From: Actinomycetes bacterium | GTDB lineage: Bacteria > Actinomycetota > Acidimicrobiia > Acidimicrobiales > Palsa-688 | Direction: 5' to 3' | Assembly: GCA_021838445.1 (NCBI GenBank) | Contig: JAKCDU010000024.1 | Coordinates: 1-58,392, forward strand | Length of the DNA: 58,392 nucleotides | Shown: in pieces, positions 42,774 to 51,914 of the stretch | How positions within the stretch are numbered: position 1 is the stretch's first letter | How the letters are laid out: the number at the start of each line of letters is the position of its first letter | The notes under the pieces: generated by a model | Told to the model about the DNA's origin: nothing | The model's input: the letters and a program-made list of their open reading frames with translations, nothing else | Database searches by the model: none | Position numbers and translations under genes: made by a program

Positions 42774-43832
42774 GTGCCATGGAGAGCTCTCCTCGCGGTC
42801 GCCGTCGTGGTCTCCGGATCGATGCTGGTCGGCTCCTGCCGGTCGGCCACCCCCCCGGCGGCGGCCGACCCGTGGGGTCCCTACGCGGTCGGCGTCATGT
42901 CGGTGGCGGTAGCCGGGTCGGTCGCCGAGATCTGGTACCCGGCAGCCCCGGCGGCGGAGCGCGCCGCCCGCCAGGCCGGGGCCACCCCCGACCGCTACGA
43001 CATACGGGACTGGCTGCCGGCCCGCCTGGCCCGCCGAGTGACCCCCGGGGAGTTCTCGCTCACCACCCGAGCCTTTCGCGACCTGCCGGTCGCCCCCGGG
43101 AGCCATCCCCTCGTGCTGTTCGCCCACGGTCTCTACTCGTTTCCCGAGCAATCGACCGGACTGACCACCTGGTTGGCGTCGTGGGGTTACGCGGTCGCCG
43201 CCCCGGACCTTCCGGTCCATGACCTGCGGGCCTACTTCGATTACACCGCTCGGGGGTTCCCGCTTCCGAGTGGACCCACCGACGAGCAGGTCCTGACCGC
43301 GGTCGTGACCACCCTGCGACAGCAGAGTCAGGCCGCCACCGGACCCTTGGCCGGCCGGGTCGCCACGGCGGACATGGCGGTGATCGGCCACTCCCAGGGC
43401 GGGATCGACGCCATGGCCTTCGCCTCCAGCCCCGCGGTGCGGACCTACATCCCTCTGGCCGCCGGGTTCGCCGGCTCCCACCCGGCCCTGCCCGCCGTAC
43501 CTTCGCTGTGGATGGCAGCCGGCGACGACCACGACGTGTCGCCCGACCTGGTGAGACGGGTCTACGCCACCGCCGCCCCCCCGAAGCGGCTGGTCGTCTT
43601 GGCCCGGTCGGGGCATCTGGCCTTCACCGACCTGTGCCTCATCAACCCCGACCACGGTGGCCTCGGGGCCATCGCCCCACTGGTGGGGTCCGGTACGCCC
43701 CCCGGAGCCCCGTTCACCTCCTCGGCCCTCGACGGCTGCGGGGCCGGCTTCGCCCCGCCAGCCACATCATTGGCCCAGATACGGTCGGCGATTCTGTCAG
43801 ATCTTTCCCGCTGGCTGCCCGCCTCCGGCTGA
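42774..43832 (+). CDS. Lipoprotein alpha/beta hydrolase
   Basis: A 352-residue protein with an N-terminal membrane/lipoprotein signal (LLAVAVVVSGSMLVGSC, Cys at about residue 22). The hydrolase core has LVLFAHGLYSFPEQ, nucleophile Ser in AVIGHSQGGIDAMAFA, a probable Asp in GDDHDVSP and His in ARSGHLAFTD. It resembles chlorophyllase/platelet-activating-factor hydrolase-like enzymes. It is probably exported and anchored outside the membrane. It starts with GTG 42774, 44 bases after the EthD stop. Confidence 0.8.
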   Translation: MPWRALLAVAVVVSGSMLVGSCRSATPPAAADPWGPYAVGVMSVAVAGSVAEIWYPAAPAAERAARQAGATPDRYDIRDWLPARLARRVTPGEFSLTTRAFRDLPVAPGSHPLVLFAHGLYSFPEQSTGLTTWLASWGYAVAAPDLPVHDLRAYFDYTARGFPLPSGPTDEQVLTAVVTTLRQQSQAATGPLAGRVATADMAVIGHSQGGIDAMAFASSPAVRTYIPLAAGFAGSHPALPAVPSLWMAAGDDHDVSPDLVRRVYATAAPPKRLVVLARSGHLAFTDLCLINPDHGGLGAIAPLVGSGTPPGAPFTSSALDGCGAGFAPPATSLAQIRSAILSDLSRWLPASG

Positions 43833-43846
43833 TCGAGCGGGGCCGG

Positions 43847-45613
43847 CTAGCGGGCGAAGACGGCCACGAAGTCCCGCTGAGACCCGCTCAGGTACTGCGT
43901 GGGAGGAAAGGCCATCCACGGCGCCGCGTTATAGGCGTTGGCCGCCGAGGCGGGCTGTCCGTAGGCGGCGGCGAACCCGGTGAGTATGGGCCACTGGCAG
44001 TTGACGTCGAGTTGCATGGCCTCCACGGCGCCGGCCCGGATGAGGGCGTCGGCGAGGTCGATGGGATAGAGGGTGGGGCCGGCCGCGTACAGGAGGCTGC
44101 CGAACCGATCGGTCCCGATACCGGATCGGCAGGTGTTGCCCACGCCTCCGATCACCGCGCCCCAGTCGGCGCCCACACCGATGTTCGACGCCGGGGAACC
44201 GTGGTCCACCAGCAGTGTCAGGTTCTGCCGCACCGACGAGATCCCCTGCAGCGAAGTGAAGTCCCGGCCCCATTCGCCGATCTGGGGCGTGCCGTTGGCG
44301 TCGATCACCAAAGAGGCGGCCCCGCTCACCAGGGCGACGGGCATCTGCCCCTCGGAGTACCAGCCCCCGTGGGACTCGACCATGCGGAACCCGCCGTTGA
44401 ACGCCGCGACCAGCCCGCTGCGGTCCCCGGCGGCCACCGCCGTCGAGTAGTAGAACACTCCGGGAGGCTCTCCCCCGGCGCCGGCGTACTGCCGGGCACG
44501 GGTGCGTGCGGTGTCCATCCACACCACCGTGGCCGGCGGGATACCCAGCGCGGGACGGATGGTCGTGACGTAGGCCGCCGTCGTCGAACCGACGTCGCGG
44601 CTGAACGGGGTCCACTGCCCCTCGCCGGCGGGACCGCCGGGGCCGGGCGTCTGGAGAGGGGCGGGGGTGGTGGAGCCCTGGCATCCTCCCGGCTGGCCCG
44701 GCCGGTCGATGGCCACGACCGGTGTGGTGGTGACCCCGGCGGCCGATCCCATGTAGGTCGCGTCTCCGAAGGAGAAGACCCCGCCGTCGCGGCCCGCCAT
44801 CCAGTACCCCTGGCCGCTCGCCGTCGAGCTCATGCCCACGATCGGCTGGGTGAGATAGATCCCGCCGAGCGACCCGTGGAAGCCGGCGTCGCCGAAGGAG
44901 AACACCCCGCCGTCGGTGGCGACCATCCAGTAACCGTGCCCCGACGGCGTCGGCGCCATACCGACAATCGGCTGATCCAGACGGATCCCCCCGAGCGAAC
45001 CGTAAAACGACGCATCACCGAACGAGAACACCCCGCCATCGGAAGCCACCATCCAATAACCGTGCCCCGACGGCGTCGGCGCCATACCGACAATCGGCTG
45101 ATCCAGACGGATCCCCCCGAGCGAACCGTAAAACGACGCATCACCGAACGAGAACACCCCGCCATCGGAAGCCACCATCCAATAACCGTGCCCCGACGGC
45201 GTCGGCGCCATACCGACAATCGGCTGATCCAGACGGATCCCCCCGAGCGAACCGTAAAACGACGCATCACCGAACGAGAACACCCCGCCATCGGAGCCCA
45301 CCTCCCAGAAGCCCTGGCCGTCGGCCGTCGAGCTCATGCACACCGTGGGGCGGTCGAGCGGGTTGAGGACCGGGGCGGTGTCGCGGGCCACGCTGCCGTA
45401 GCCGAGCGCCTGACCGTAGGTGGTGAGAAGCCAGTAGCCGGGGCCGGTGACCGGCACCGAAAGGCCCGTCGCCGCCGCCGCCCCCGTCGAAGGGGTGACC
45501 GCGGCGACGGCGGGTAGGTCGGCGGCGGGCAGCAGCACGGCCAGCAGGGCCGCCACCCCGGCGGCCGCCGTACCGCTCAGGGCGCGGACGGCCCTCAGCA
45601 CGGAGGGGCGCAC
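43847..45613 (-). CDS. Secreted phosphodiester glycosidase-family protein with N-terminal beta-propeller-like repeats
   Basis: A 588-residue protein from GTG 45613 with a signal peptide (LLAVLLPAADLPAVAA). Residues about 55-300 are five to six 42-residue repeats of the form GYWMVASDGGVFSFGDASFYGS, a repeat found in secreted actinobacterial proteins, probably forming a propeller or binding surface. The C-terminal 260 residues are a NAGPA/DUF2233-like domain: VVWMDTARTRARQ, LVAAFNGGFRM, GEWGRDF, RQNLTLLVDHG, AVEAMQLDVNCQWP. It presumably acts on surface or extracellular glycans. Three of the repeats are encoded by identical DNA. A second family member lies upstream (46036-47301). Confidence 0.85.
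   Translation of the reverse strand: MRPSVLRAVRALSGTAAAGVAALLAVLLPAADLPAVAAVTPSTGAAAATGLSVPVTGPGYWLLTTYGQALGYGSVARDTAPVLNPLDRPTVCMSSTADGQGFWEVGSDGGVFSFGDASFYGSLGGIRLDQPIVGMAPTPSGHGYWMVASDGGVFSFGDASFYGSLGGIRLDQPIVGMAPTPSGHGYWMVASDGGVFSFGDASFYGSLGGIRLDQPIVGMAPTPSGHGYWMVATDGGVFSFGDAGFHGSLGGIYLTQPIVGMSSTASGQGYWMAGRDGGVFSFGDATYMGSAAGVTTTPVVAIDRPGQPGGCQGSTTPAPLQTPGPGGPAGEGQWTPFSRDVGSTTAAYVTTIRPALGIPPATVVWMDTARTRARQYAGAGGEPPGVFYYSTAVAAGDRSGLVAAFNGGFRMVESHGGWYSEGQMPVALVSGAASLVIDANGTPQIGEWGRDFTSLQGISSVRQNLTLLVDHGSPASNIGVGADWGAVIGGVGNTCRSGIGTDRFGSLLYAAGPTLYPIDLADALIRAGAVEAMQLDVNCQWPILTGFAAAYGQPASAANAYNAAPWMAFPPTQYLSGSQRDFVAVFAR
44934..45311. repeat. 126-bp tandem repeats, nearly three perfect copies, in frame
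   Basis: Units start at 44934, 45060 and 45186. The first two are identical; the third is identical for about 110 bases and then diverges. Each unit encodes 42 residues of the DGGVFSFGDASFYGS repeat. The neighbouring units on both sides code similar protein but with different DNA. In these three copies codons end in T or A more often (for example TTT TAC GGT TCG), unlike the surrounding gene. Confidence 0.92.
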
Positions 45614-45912
45614 GTCGGGTAGCCCGAGCTGGTGACGGGGACGTAGCTGGACGCCCGGGTGGCCGGCGGCGCGTAGGTCGCAGGCGGGGGGGCGGCGGTG
45701 GTCGGAGCCACGGTGGTGGGAGGCACCGTCGTGGGGGGGACGGTGGTGGTCGTCGTGGTGGCCACGGTCGAGACCGCGGCTGTCGTCGCCGGCTCTGGGA
45801 CCGTCGTGGCGGGGGTCGTGGTGGTCGCCGTCGGCGTGCTGACGCTGCTGGCGCAGGCCGGAACAAGCAGCATCAACGGTGAGATCAAACCGACCAGCGT
45901 TCGCCGCCTCAT
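45595..45912 (-). CDS. Small Thr/Pro-rich lipoprotein
   Basis: A 105-residue protein from ATG 45912. It has a lipoprotein signal (MRRRTLVGLISPLMLLVPAC, Cys20), then a low-complexity Thr/Pro/Val region (TTVPPTTVPPTTVAPTT) typical of a wall-spanning stalk, and an end with two Cys (GYPTCAPPC). A minus-strand TAACGT (45920-45925) is 7 bases upstream, which supports a real start. It overlaps the start of the downstream glycosidase gene by 19 bases. No function can be named. Confidence 0.6.
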   Translation of the reverse strand: MRRRTLVGLISPLMLLVPACASSVSTPTATTTTPATTVPEPATTAAVSTVATTTTTTVPPTTVPPTTVAPTTAAPPPATYAPPATRASSYVPVTSSGYPTCAPPC

Positions 45913-46035
45913 CCCCGTGACGTTACCAGTGGGTGCCCCAGGGACCCGTGAGCGCGGGGCGTCGAATCGTCGGGCCGCCCACGGGGTCGCCGAATCGGGC
46001 CGCCCGGCCCACCCGGCCGCGGTGACGCCCCGCCA

Positions 46036-47301
46036 TCAGCCGCCCGGCGACACCGCCCCGGCGGGTGACAGTGCCGCCCGCCGGGCCGTCGCCCCGGTGG
46101 GATCGGCGAACATGGCCACGAAGTCCTTGGAGGACGGTTCGAAGTACTTGCTGGTCGACGACACCATGGCGGGCACCAGCTTCACGGCGTTCTGCGGCCC
46201 CGCCGGCCGCCCCGCTGCGGGTAGGAAGTAGAAGTAGTCGACCCAGTCGGTGTTTATGTCGAGCTCCATGGCCCGCTCGGCGCCTGCTCGCGCCAGCGCC
46301 ACCGCCAGCGTCTGGATGGACAGCTGGTCGCCGGCGGCGTAGACCAGGGCGCCGTCGGCGGTGACGCCGATACCGGAGCGCCACACGTAGACCTGGTTGC
46401 CGAGGGTGGCCCCCCACCGCTGGAAGTGGTCCTGGGCCAGGCCGGGCACCGGCCGACCGCCGTCGACGATCAAAGGCAGGTTCTGGCGGATGCTGACGAT
46501 GTCGGGAGTGAAAGTCAGGTCACGCCCCCATTGGCCGACGGTAACCCGCCCGTCGCGGTAGAAGACGAGGGACCCGTACCCGGTGACGATGGGCGCCGCG
46601 GTGCGACCCCGGCTGTAGTAGCCGCTCTCCACCGCGTCCTGCAGCCGGAAACCGGAGTTGAAGGCGGCGACGAGCGGCCCGTCGGAGCTCGTCAGCGGGG
46701 CGGCGGGCGCCCATCCCGATCCGCCGGGCACCTGATAACCGGCGAAGAGCTCCCCCCTGAGCAGGGTCGTGTCCATCCACGCCAGGCTGGCGACGACTCC
46801 CGTGTGGGCCGGGTCGGGACGGATGAAGGTGACGTACTGGGCGGCGGCGCCGCTGACGGGGACCCCGACCGGCTTCCACTCACCCTCCCCCGCCACCCTC
46901 GGGACGTCGATCAGCGAAGCCAGGGGGGCTGGTGGGGGCAGGCCCGCACCCGACCCGAACGGCCCGGACGCCGTCACGTCGGGAAGGTGGGTCCGGGCCG
47001 GAAGTCCTCCCGGGGGTGGGGCCCGGTGGCTGTAGAACTCCCGCTCGGCGAAGGCGACCAGCCCGCTACCTCCGTGACTGCGCACCCATTCCACAGATTT
47101 AGCACCGAGACTGTCAGTACCGGGGGCAGCGAGGGCCCGCCCGTAGGAGACGCCGGCTACGACCAGCAGGGCCCCCAGAGCGACCGAAACGGCCCGCCGC
47201 CAGCGCCGCCGCAGCCACCGGGAGCGGCGGGCGGCCACGTCCGGCCCGGTCGGGGCCGGCCGGGCGGCAACCGGTTCAGTCCGCCGACGCAAGCCCCCCA
47301 T
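46036..47301 (-). CDS. Phosphodiester glycosidase-family (NAGPA-like) exported protein
   Basis: A 421-residue protein from ATG 47301. It starts with an Arg-rich segment and one membrane helix (AVSVALGALLVVAGVSYG), then the catalytic-type domain: SLAWMDTTLLRGELFAG, LVAAFNSGFRLQDAVESGYYSRG, VGQWGRDLTF, RQNLPLIVDGG and ERAMELDINTDWVDYFYF. It has no DGGVFSFGD repeats, unlike its paralogue at 43847. It is probably membrane-anchored with the domain outside. A minus-strand TAGAGT (47311-47316) is 9 bases upstream. The substrate is unknown. Confidence 0.82.
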   Translation of the reverse strand: MGGLRRRTEPVAARPAPTGPDVAARRSRWLRRRWRRAVSVALGALLVVAGVSYGRALAAPGTDSLGAKSVEWVRSHGGSGLVAFAEREFYSHRAPPPGGLPARTHLPDVTASGPFGSGAGLPPPAPLASLIDVPRVAGEGEWKPVGVPVSGAAAQYVTFIRPDPAHTGVVASLAWMDTTLLRGELFAGYQVPGGSGWAPAAPLTSSDGPLVAAFNSGFRLQDAVESGYYSRGRTAAPIVTGYGSLVFYRDGRVTVGQWGRDLTFTPDIVSIRQNLPLIVDGGRPVPGLAQDHFQRWGATLGNQVYVWRSGIGVTADGALVYAAGDQLSIQTLAVALARAGAERAMELDINTDWVDYFYFLPAAGRPAGPQNAVKLVPAMVSSTSKYFEPSSKDFVAMFADPTGATARRAALSPAGAVSPGG

Positions 47302-47405
47302 GGCGGGGCGACTCTAGAAGAACCGGCGGCTCCTCGTAGGCCACCGGTGGTCGGCGCCGGGACGGGCGGGGGTCGCCGGCCCCTCCGACGGTTAGCATCA
47401 CCGTT

Positions 47406-47852
47406 GTGCCGATCGAAGGTGAATACGAGCCGAGCAGTCTGGACTGGGTCCGCGACCAGGTGGAGGCCTACGAGAGGACCGGTGGCAAGGAGGCCAACAC
47501 CCTGCACGACACCGGTCTTCCGGTCATCATCGTCACGACTCGGGGAGCCCGCAGCGGCAAGGTCCGCAAGTTGGCCCTGATGAGGGTCGAGCACGAGGGC
47601 GAGTACGCCCTGGTCGCCTCCAAGGGGGGCGCTCCCGAGCACCCGGACTGGTACCGCAACATGAAGGCCGACCCCCACGTCATGATCCAGGACGGCCCGG
47701 CCCCCTTCGACGCGGTGGCCGAGGAGGTCAGCGGCGAGGAAAAGGCCGCATGGTGGGAACGGGCGGTGGCCGCCTATCCCCCCTACGCCGACTACCAGAA
47801 AGCCACCGAGCGGCCCATCCCGGTGCTGGTGGCCCGCCGGGCCCAGGGGTGA
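47406..47852 (+). CDS. Deazaflavin (F420)-dependent nitroreductase family protein, Ddn-like
   Basis: A 148-residue protein from GTG 47406. It shows the Ddn family pattern: LPVIIVTTRGARSGKVRKLALMRV, YALVASKGGAPEHPDWYRNMKADPHVMIQDG, and WWERAVAAYPPYADYQKATERPIPVLVARR. Members use reduced F420 to reduce quinones or nitro compounds. TAGCAT (47393-47398) is 7 bases upstream. It precedes an LLM-family enzyme on the same strand, also commonly F420-dependent. Confidence 0.9.
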   Translation: MPIEGEYEPSSLDWVRDQVEAYERTGGKEANTLHDTGLPVIIVTTRGARSGKVRKLALMRVEHEGEYALVASKGGAPEHPDWYRNMKADPHVMIQDGPAPFDAVAEEVSGEEKAAWWERAVAAYPPYADYQKATERPIPVLVARRAQG

Positions 47853-47900
47853 GCGACCTGCTGTAGCTTGGCCGACCTAGAACAAGGGGAGGAGAAGTCG

Positions 47901-49010
47901 ATGCGATTCGGCCTGTTCGTGATGCCCGAGCCGTTCCCGTGGTCCAACTGGACCCTTTCGTACGATCTGAAACTCGACGAGATCGCTCTGGCCGACCGCC
48001 TGGGCTACGACGAGGTCTGGGTCGGCGAGCACCACACCGGCGCCTACGAGAACATCCCGGCCCCCGACATCTTCCTGGCCAAGGCCTCGGCCGTGTCGCA
48101 TCGCATCGCCCTCGGGACGGGGACCATCAACCTTCCCTACCACGATCCCTTCCTCGTGGCCGAGCGGCTGGCCTTCCTGGACCATTTGACCCACGGCCGG
48201 CTCATCTACGGCTTCGGCGGGGGCGGACTGGTGAGCGACAAGCGGTTCTTCCAGTTGGACCCGGCCGAAGGCGGCCCCCGGCTCATCGAGGCCCTCGACA
48301 TCATCGAGGCCCTCTATTCGTCCACCGAGTACGTCAACTTCGACGGGAAGTTCTGGACCGTCGACCACAAGCGGATCCAGGTCCGGCCCTACCACCCGAG
48401 ACCACAGTTCGCCGTGGCGGGGATGTCCGGTGTGCACAACTTCGCCCTGTGCGGTAGCCGGGGTTACGCCGCCCTCAGCATCTACTTCACCCCCGTCAGC
48501 GTCGAGGCCAACCCGGGCGTGCCCGACCTGGGGGCCCAGGGAGCGGCCCTGGCCAGAGCCGCCGAAGAGGCTGGTCGGGACCCGGCCCAGGCCCGAGCCG
48601 GTTGGCGGATCTGCCGGGAGGTGTACGTGTCGGATTCCAAGAACGCGGCCATGAACGAGATTCGCGAAAGCCTCCGCCAGTCCTACGACTACCTCTTCAA
48701 GGTCGGCCTGGCCCCCCTCATGAAGCGCGACGCCACCATGCCCGACGCCGAGGTCACCTTCGACTGGATGGTCGAGAACATCCCGTGGATCATCGGCTCA
48801 CCGTCGGAGTGCGTGGCTCAGATCCAGGACCTGCACGAGGCTGTCGGGGGCTTCGGGACGCTCCTGTTCAACTCCCGGGAATGGGTGACCACCGATCGCT
48901 GGAACCGCTCACTCGAGCTGTTCGCCCGCTACGTGACCCCTCACCTGCGGGCCCGCGACGACCAGCGCTTCCGGACCGAGCTGGCCGACGACGCCCTGGG
49001 TGGGGGCTGA
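47901..49010 (+). CDS. LLM-class flavin/F420-dependent oxidoreductase
   Basis: A 369-residue TIM-barrel luciferase-like monooxygenase from ATG 47901 (Shine-Dalgarno GGGGAGGAG). Typical parts are MRFGLFVMPEP, YDEVWVGEHHTGAYENIPAPDIFLA, IALGTGTINLPYHDPFLVAERLAFLDHLTHGRLIYGFGGG, and IIGSPSECVAQIQDLHEAVGGF. The close HH pair in GEHHTG is common in flavin monooxygenases of this class. Substrate unknown. It is probably expressed with the Ddn-like gene, though TAGCTT (47864-47869) could give it its own promoter. Confidence 0.9.
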   Translation: MRFGLFVMPEPFPWSNWTLSYDLKLDEIALADRLGYDEVWVGEHHTGAYENIPAPDIFLAKASAVSHRIALGTGTINLPYHDPFLVAERLAFLDHLTHGRLIYGFGGGGLVSDKRFFQLDPAEGGPRLIEALDIIEALYSSTEYVNFDGKFWTVDHKRIQVRPYHPRPQFAVAGMSGVHNFALCGSRGYAALSIYFTPVSVEANPGVPDLGAQGAALARAAEEAGRDPAQARAGWRICREVYVSDSKNAAMNEIRESLRQSYDYLFKVGLAPLMKRDATMPDAEVTFDWMVENIPWIIGSPSECVAQIQDLHEAVGGFGTLLFNSREWVTTDRWNRSLELFARYVTPHLRARDDQRFRTELADDALGGG

Positions 49011-49082
49011 GGCCCACCCGGGCCCGGACCCGGAGCCGGCCCGGTGCCGCCTCCCGGTCCGCCTCATCGTAGGCTGACTGCG

Positions 49083-50630
49083 GTGGCGTCAGCCCTCCCT
49101 CCGACTGGCGGCCGAGCCCGCCCGGCCAAGCCGGTGTACCGCGCCGCCCGGCGGGTGGCGTCCTACGGCAAACGCCGCCTGACCGTGCGCCTCGGGGGTC
49201 CCGAGCGCACCACGGTGGTGGTCGTGCTGGCGGCCGTGCTGGCCATGGCCAGCGCCGACACCGCCACCGTCGGGGCGTCGGCCAGCAACCTGCGCGCCGA
49301 TCTCCACATCAGCAACGCCGACGTCGGCCTGCTCGTCGCCGTCACCTCGCTGGTCGGGGCCCTCGGTGCGGTCCCCTACGGGCTGCTGGCCGACCGGGTG
49401 AAGCGGACCTGGACCCTGACGCTGTCGGTGACGTTCTGGGGGGTGGCCATGATCGGCAGCGCCACCGCCGCGTCCTTCGGCGACCTGCTGCTCTGGCGCA
49501 TGGCCCTGGGCCTGGTGACCGCCGCGGCCGGCCCACCGGTGGCGTCCCTGGTGGGCGACTACTTCCCGAGCACCGAACGGGGGGTCATATACAGCTACAT
49601 CCTCTCGGGGGAGCTGCTCGGAGCGGGGATCGGCTTCACCGTCACCGGGGACATATCGGCGCTGTCGTGGCGGGCCGCCTTCGTCATCCTGGGCCTGGCG
49701 GCCTTCCCGCTGGCCCTGGTCCTGGCCCGCCTGCACGAGCCCGAACGTGGGGGGGCCAACCCCATCGTGGCCGTCACCTCGTACGGCGCCGCGTCTTTCG
49801 GTGACGACGGAGCCGCCTACACCGCTCCACCGCCCCCTCCCCCGGGGTCCGAGCCGGCCGAGAACCCGGGGACAGATGCCCAGCGACTGGCCGCCGAAGC
49901 CGGTATACGCCCCGACGACGCCGTGGTTCGGGAGGCCGCCCGGTACCGACGCATGGGGCTGGTGGCCTCCATCCGGTTCGTGCTGTCGGTCCGGACCAAT
50001 GTGGCCCTGATCCTCTCGAGCGCCTTCGGCTATTACTTCCTCGCCGGTGTGCAGACCTTCGGGGTGGAGTTCGTCCGTGACCGCTACCACGTGGGGGTGG
50101 CGCTGGCCAACCTGCTCATGATCGCCATCGGCGCGGGCGCGGTAGTAGGAGTGGTGGCCGCCGGGCCGGTGAGCGACGCTCTGCTCCACCGGGGCCGCAT
50201 CAAGGCCCGGGTGCAGGTCCCGGCGGTGGCTGCCACGCTGACCGTGGTGCTGTTCGTGCCGGCTCTGCTCACGACCAGCGTGCTCACCGCTCTGCCCTAC
50301 GTCATCCTGGCCGCCGCCGCCCTGTCGGCCCAGAACCCCCCGATCGACGCCGCCCGCCTCGACATCATGCCGTTCCAGCTGTGGGGACGCGCCGAGGGGG
50401 TCCGGACCCTGCTGCGCACCCTCGCCCAGTCCCTGGCCCCCCTTCTGTTCGGCTCCCTGTCCGATGTCATCGGTCTGCGCAACACGTTCATGGTGATGCT
50501 GCTGCCCCTCGCCGCGGCCGCCTGGTTCCTCTTCCGCGCCTCACACTCGTACCCTTCCGACGTGGCCACCGCGGTCGCCGCCGCCGAGGTCATCCCCCCG
50601 CCCGAGGCGCGCCCGTCGAAGCGCCGCTGA
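49083..50630 (+). CDS. MFS transporter
   Basis: A 515-residue protein with about 12 membrane segments: VVVVLAAVLAMASADTATVGAS, then LLVAVTSLVGALGAVPYGLLADRVKRTW containing motif A (GLLADRVKR), and LRTLAQSLAPLLFGSLSDVIGLRNTF containing a second copy. A long hydrophilic loop with Pro-rich sequence (about 49780-49960) divides the halves. The substrate is unknown. TAGGCT (49070-49075) is 7 bases before GTG 49083, my preferred start. The last 90 bases overlap the convergent GT39-like gene. Confidence 0.85.
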   Translation: MASALPPTGGRARPAKPVYRAARRVASYGKRRLTVRLGGPERTTVVVVLAAVLAMASADTATVGASASNLRADLHISNADVGLLVAVTSLVGALGAVPYGLLADRVKRTWTLTLSVTFWGVAMIGSATAASFGDLLLWRMALGLVTAAAGPPVASLVGDYFPSTERGVIYSYILSGELLGAGIGFTVTGDISALSWRAAFVILGLAAFPLALVLARLHEPERGGANPIVAVTSYGAASFGDDGAAYTAPPPPPPGSEPAENPGTDAQRLAAEAGIRPDDAVVREAARYRRMGLVASIRFVLSVRTNVALILSSAFGYYFLAGVQTFGVEFVRDRYHVGVALANLLMIAIGAGAVVGVVAAGPVSDALLHRGRIKARVQVPAVAATLTVVLFVPALLTTSVLTALPYVILAAAALSAQNPPIDAARLDIMPFQLWGRAEGVRTLLRTLAQSLAPLLFGSLSDVIGLRNTFMVMLLPLAAAAWFLFRASHSYPSDVATAVAAAEVIPPPEARPSKRR

Positions 50631-51905
50631 GTCGGCCCGGCGCCCGAGCAGGTAGTCGAGGCCGGCCGCGGCTAACACCACCAGGCAGCCCTCGGCGGGG
50701 GTGCGGTAGCGGATGTTGCCGAACGACAGGATCATGGCGATGACCACGGTCAACGCGACGCCGGCGAGCGGGAGCAGCAATGCCCGGTCCCGGCGGAGCG
50801 CGACCAGGCCCACCACGCCCAGCCCGACGAGGGCGTAGTACATCCACAGCCCTACCAACGCCCAGTGCAGGGGTCGGCCCTCCGATGCGTCGAGGCGGAC
50901 CTCCTGGAACGGGTGGAAGACCGAGAAGCCCCGGCCCAGTCGGGCCAGCACGACGATCGGTATCCGGCTCTCGTGGGCGTGCACGTAGCGCATGGCGTAG
51001 GCCTTGGCCGCGGCCGACACCTGGGACTCGTCGTACCCCGGTGGGCTCGCTGGGGGCTGGGTCTCGCACCTCCAGGACCAGTAGCCGGTGAGCGGGCCGT
51101 ACCAGGTCTGGGCGCAGTCGGTGGACGCCAGGGTCGGGCCCAGACCGGTGCTGACGAACACGGGATCCCGGAAGCGGCTCAGGTTGTAGCCGACCCACGG
51201 GCCGACCACGACCACGGCGACCACGGCGACCACGGCCAGGTTGGCCAGGCGCCACCGCCAGGGCCGGCCGGCGGCCAGGAGCACCACCGGGGTCACCACC
51301 AGCAACCCCAGCATCGACAGCTCGTCGCGGGTGAGGACGGCGAAGCCGAGAGCCAGGCCCATCCACAGCGCTCTTCGGACCGAGGGGCGCTCGCGGTAGC
51401 GGTACACCATGAGCAGGACGGCGGCGACGACACTCGGTATCACCGTCTCCGACAGCCCCGTCTCGTTGCTCATCCAGATGTTCGGGTAGAGGGCCATGAG
51501 CAGCGCGACGATCAGCCCGACCCGCTCGCCGGCGACCTTGCGGCCGACCACCCCCCAGAGGGGCACGGCTACCGCTCCGAGCAGGGCGCACCAGATGCGG
51601 TGGGCGAAGAAGCTCTTGAACCCGACCAGCGAAGCCGCGGCCAGGACGAATATGAACCCGGGGGGGAACTGGGCGCTGGCCACCGAGCGGTGCTCCCAGT
51701 AGTAGAGGAACGGGTTGATGAAGCCCTTACCCTCGACCAGCAGGTTGGCCGCGTAGGTGTAGAAGTAGGCGTCGGCGGCGGGGACCCTGTGGGGCCGCCC
51801 GAGCACCGAGAGGATCCGCACCACAAGCCCCACTGCCGTCCAGACCGCCAGCCCCCCGGCGAAGCGCCGAGGCCGCCGCCGCGTCGCCACCGGGCCCGTC
51901 CCCAT
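50541..51905 (-). CDS. GT39-like membrane glycosyltransferase (PMT/ArnT-type fold)
   Basis: A 454-residue integral membrane protein with about ten helices. Near the N-terminus PAADAYFYTYAANLLVEGKGF contains an acidic residue in the first outer loop, as in GT-C enzymes; further on are FPPGFIFVLAAASLVGF, MALYPNIWMSNETGLSETVIPSVVAA and LGFAVLTRDELSMLGLL. Such enzymes use polyprenyl-phosphate sugars to glycosylate proteins or lipids outside the membrane. A minus-strand TAGAGT (51912-51917) is 6 bases upstream and overlaps the stop of the preceding gene. Its C-terminal tail lies in the overlap with the MFS gene. Confidence 0.82.
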   Translation of the reverse strand: MGTGPVATRRRPRRFAGGLAVWTAVGLVVRILSVLGRPHRVPAADAYFYTYAANLLVEGKGFINPFLYYWEHRSVASAQFPPGFIFVLAAASLVGFKSFFAHRIWCALLGAVAVPLWGVVGRKVAGERVGLIVALLMALYPNIWMSNETGLSETVIPSVVAAVLLMVYRYRERPSVRRALWMGLALGFAVLTRDELSMLGLLVVTPVVLLAAGRPWRWRLANLAVVAVVAVVVVGPWVGYNLSRFRDPVFVSTGLGPTLASTDCAQTWYGPLTGYWSWRCETQPPASPPGYDESQVSAAAKAYAMRYVHAHESRIPIVVLARLGRGFSVFHPFQEVRLDASEGRPLHWALVGLWMYYALVGLGVVGLVALRRDRALLLPLAGVALTVVIAMILSFGNIRYRTPAEGCLVVLAAAGLDYLLGRRADSAALRRARLGRGDDLGGGDRGGHVGRVRV

Positions 51906-51914
51906 CGGTCGACT

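Noticed and set aside
44934-45311. Possible CRISPR array because of regular identical repeats
   Set aside because: Units are 126 bp, directly adjacent without spacers, in frame within a secreted protein gene.
43508-45517. 669-codon plus-strand frame with repeated RRRRHTDNRLIQTD segments
   Set aside because: It is the antisense of the 126-bp repeats in the glycosidase-family gene.
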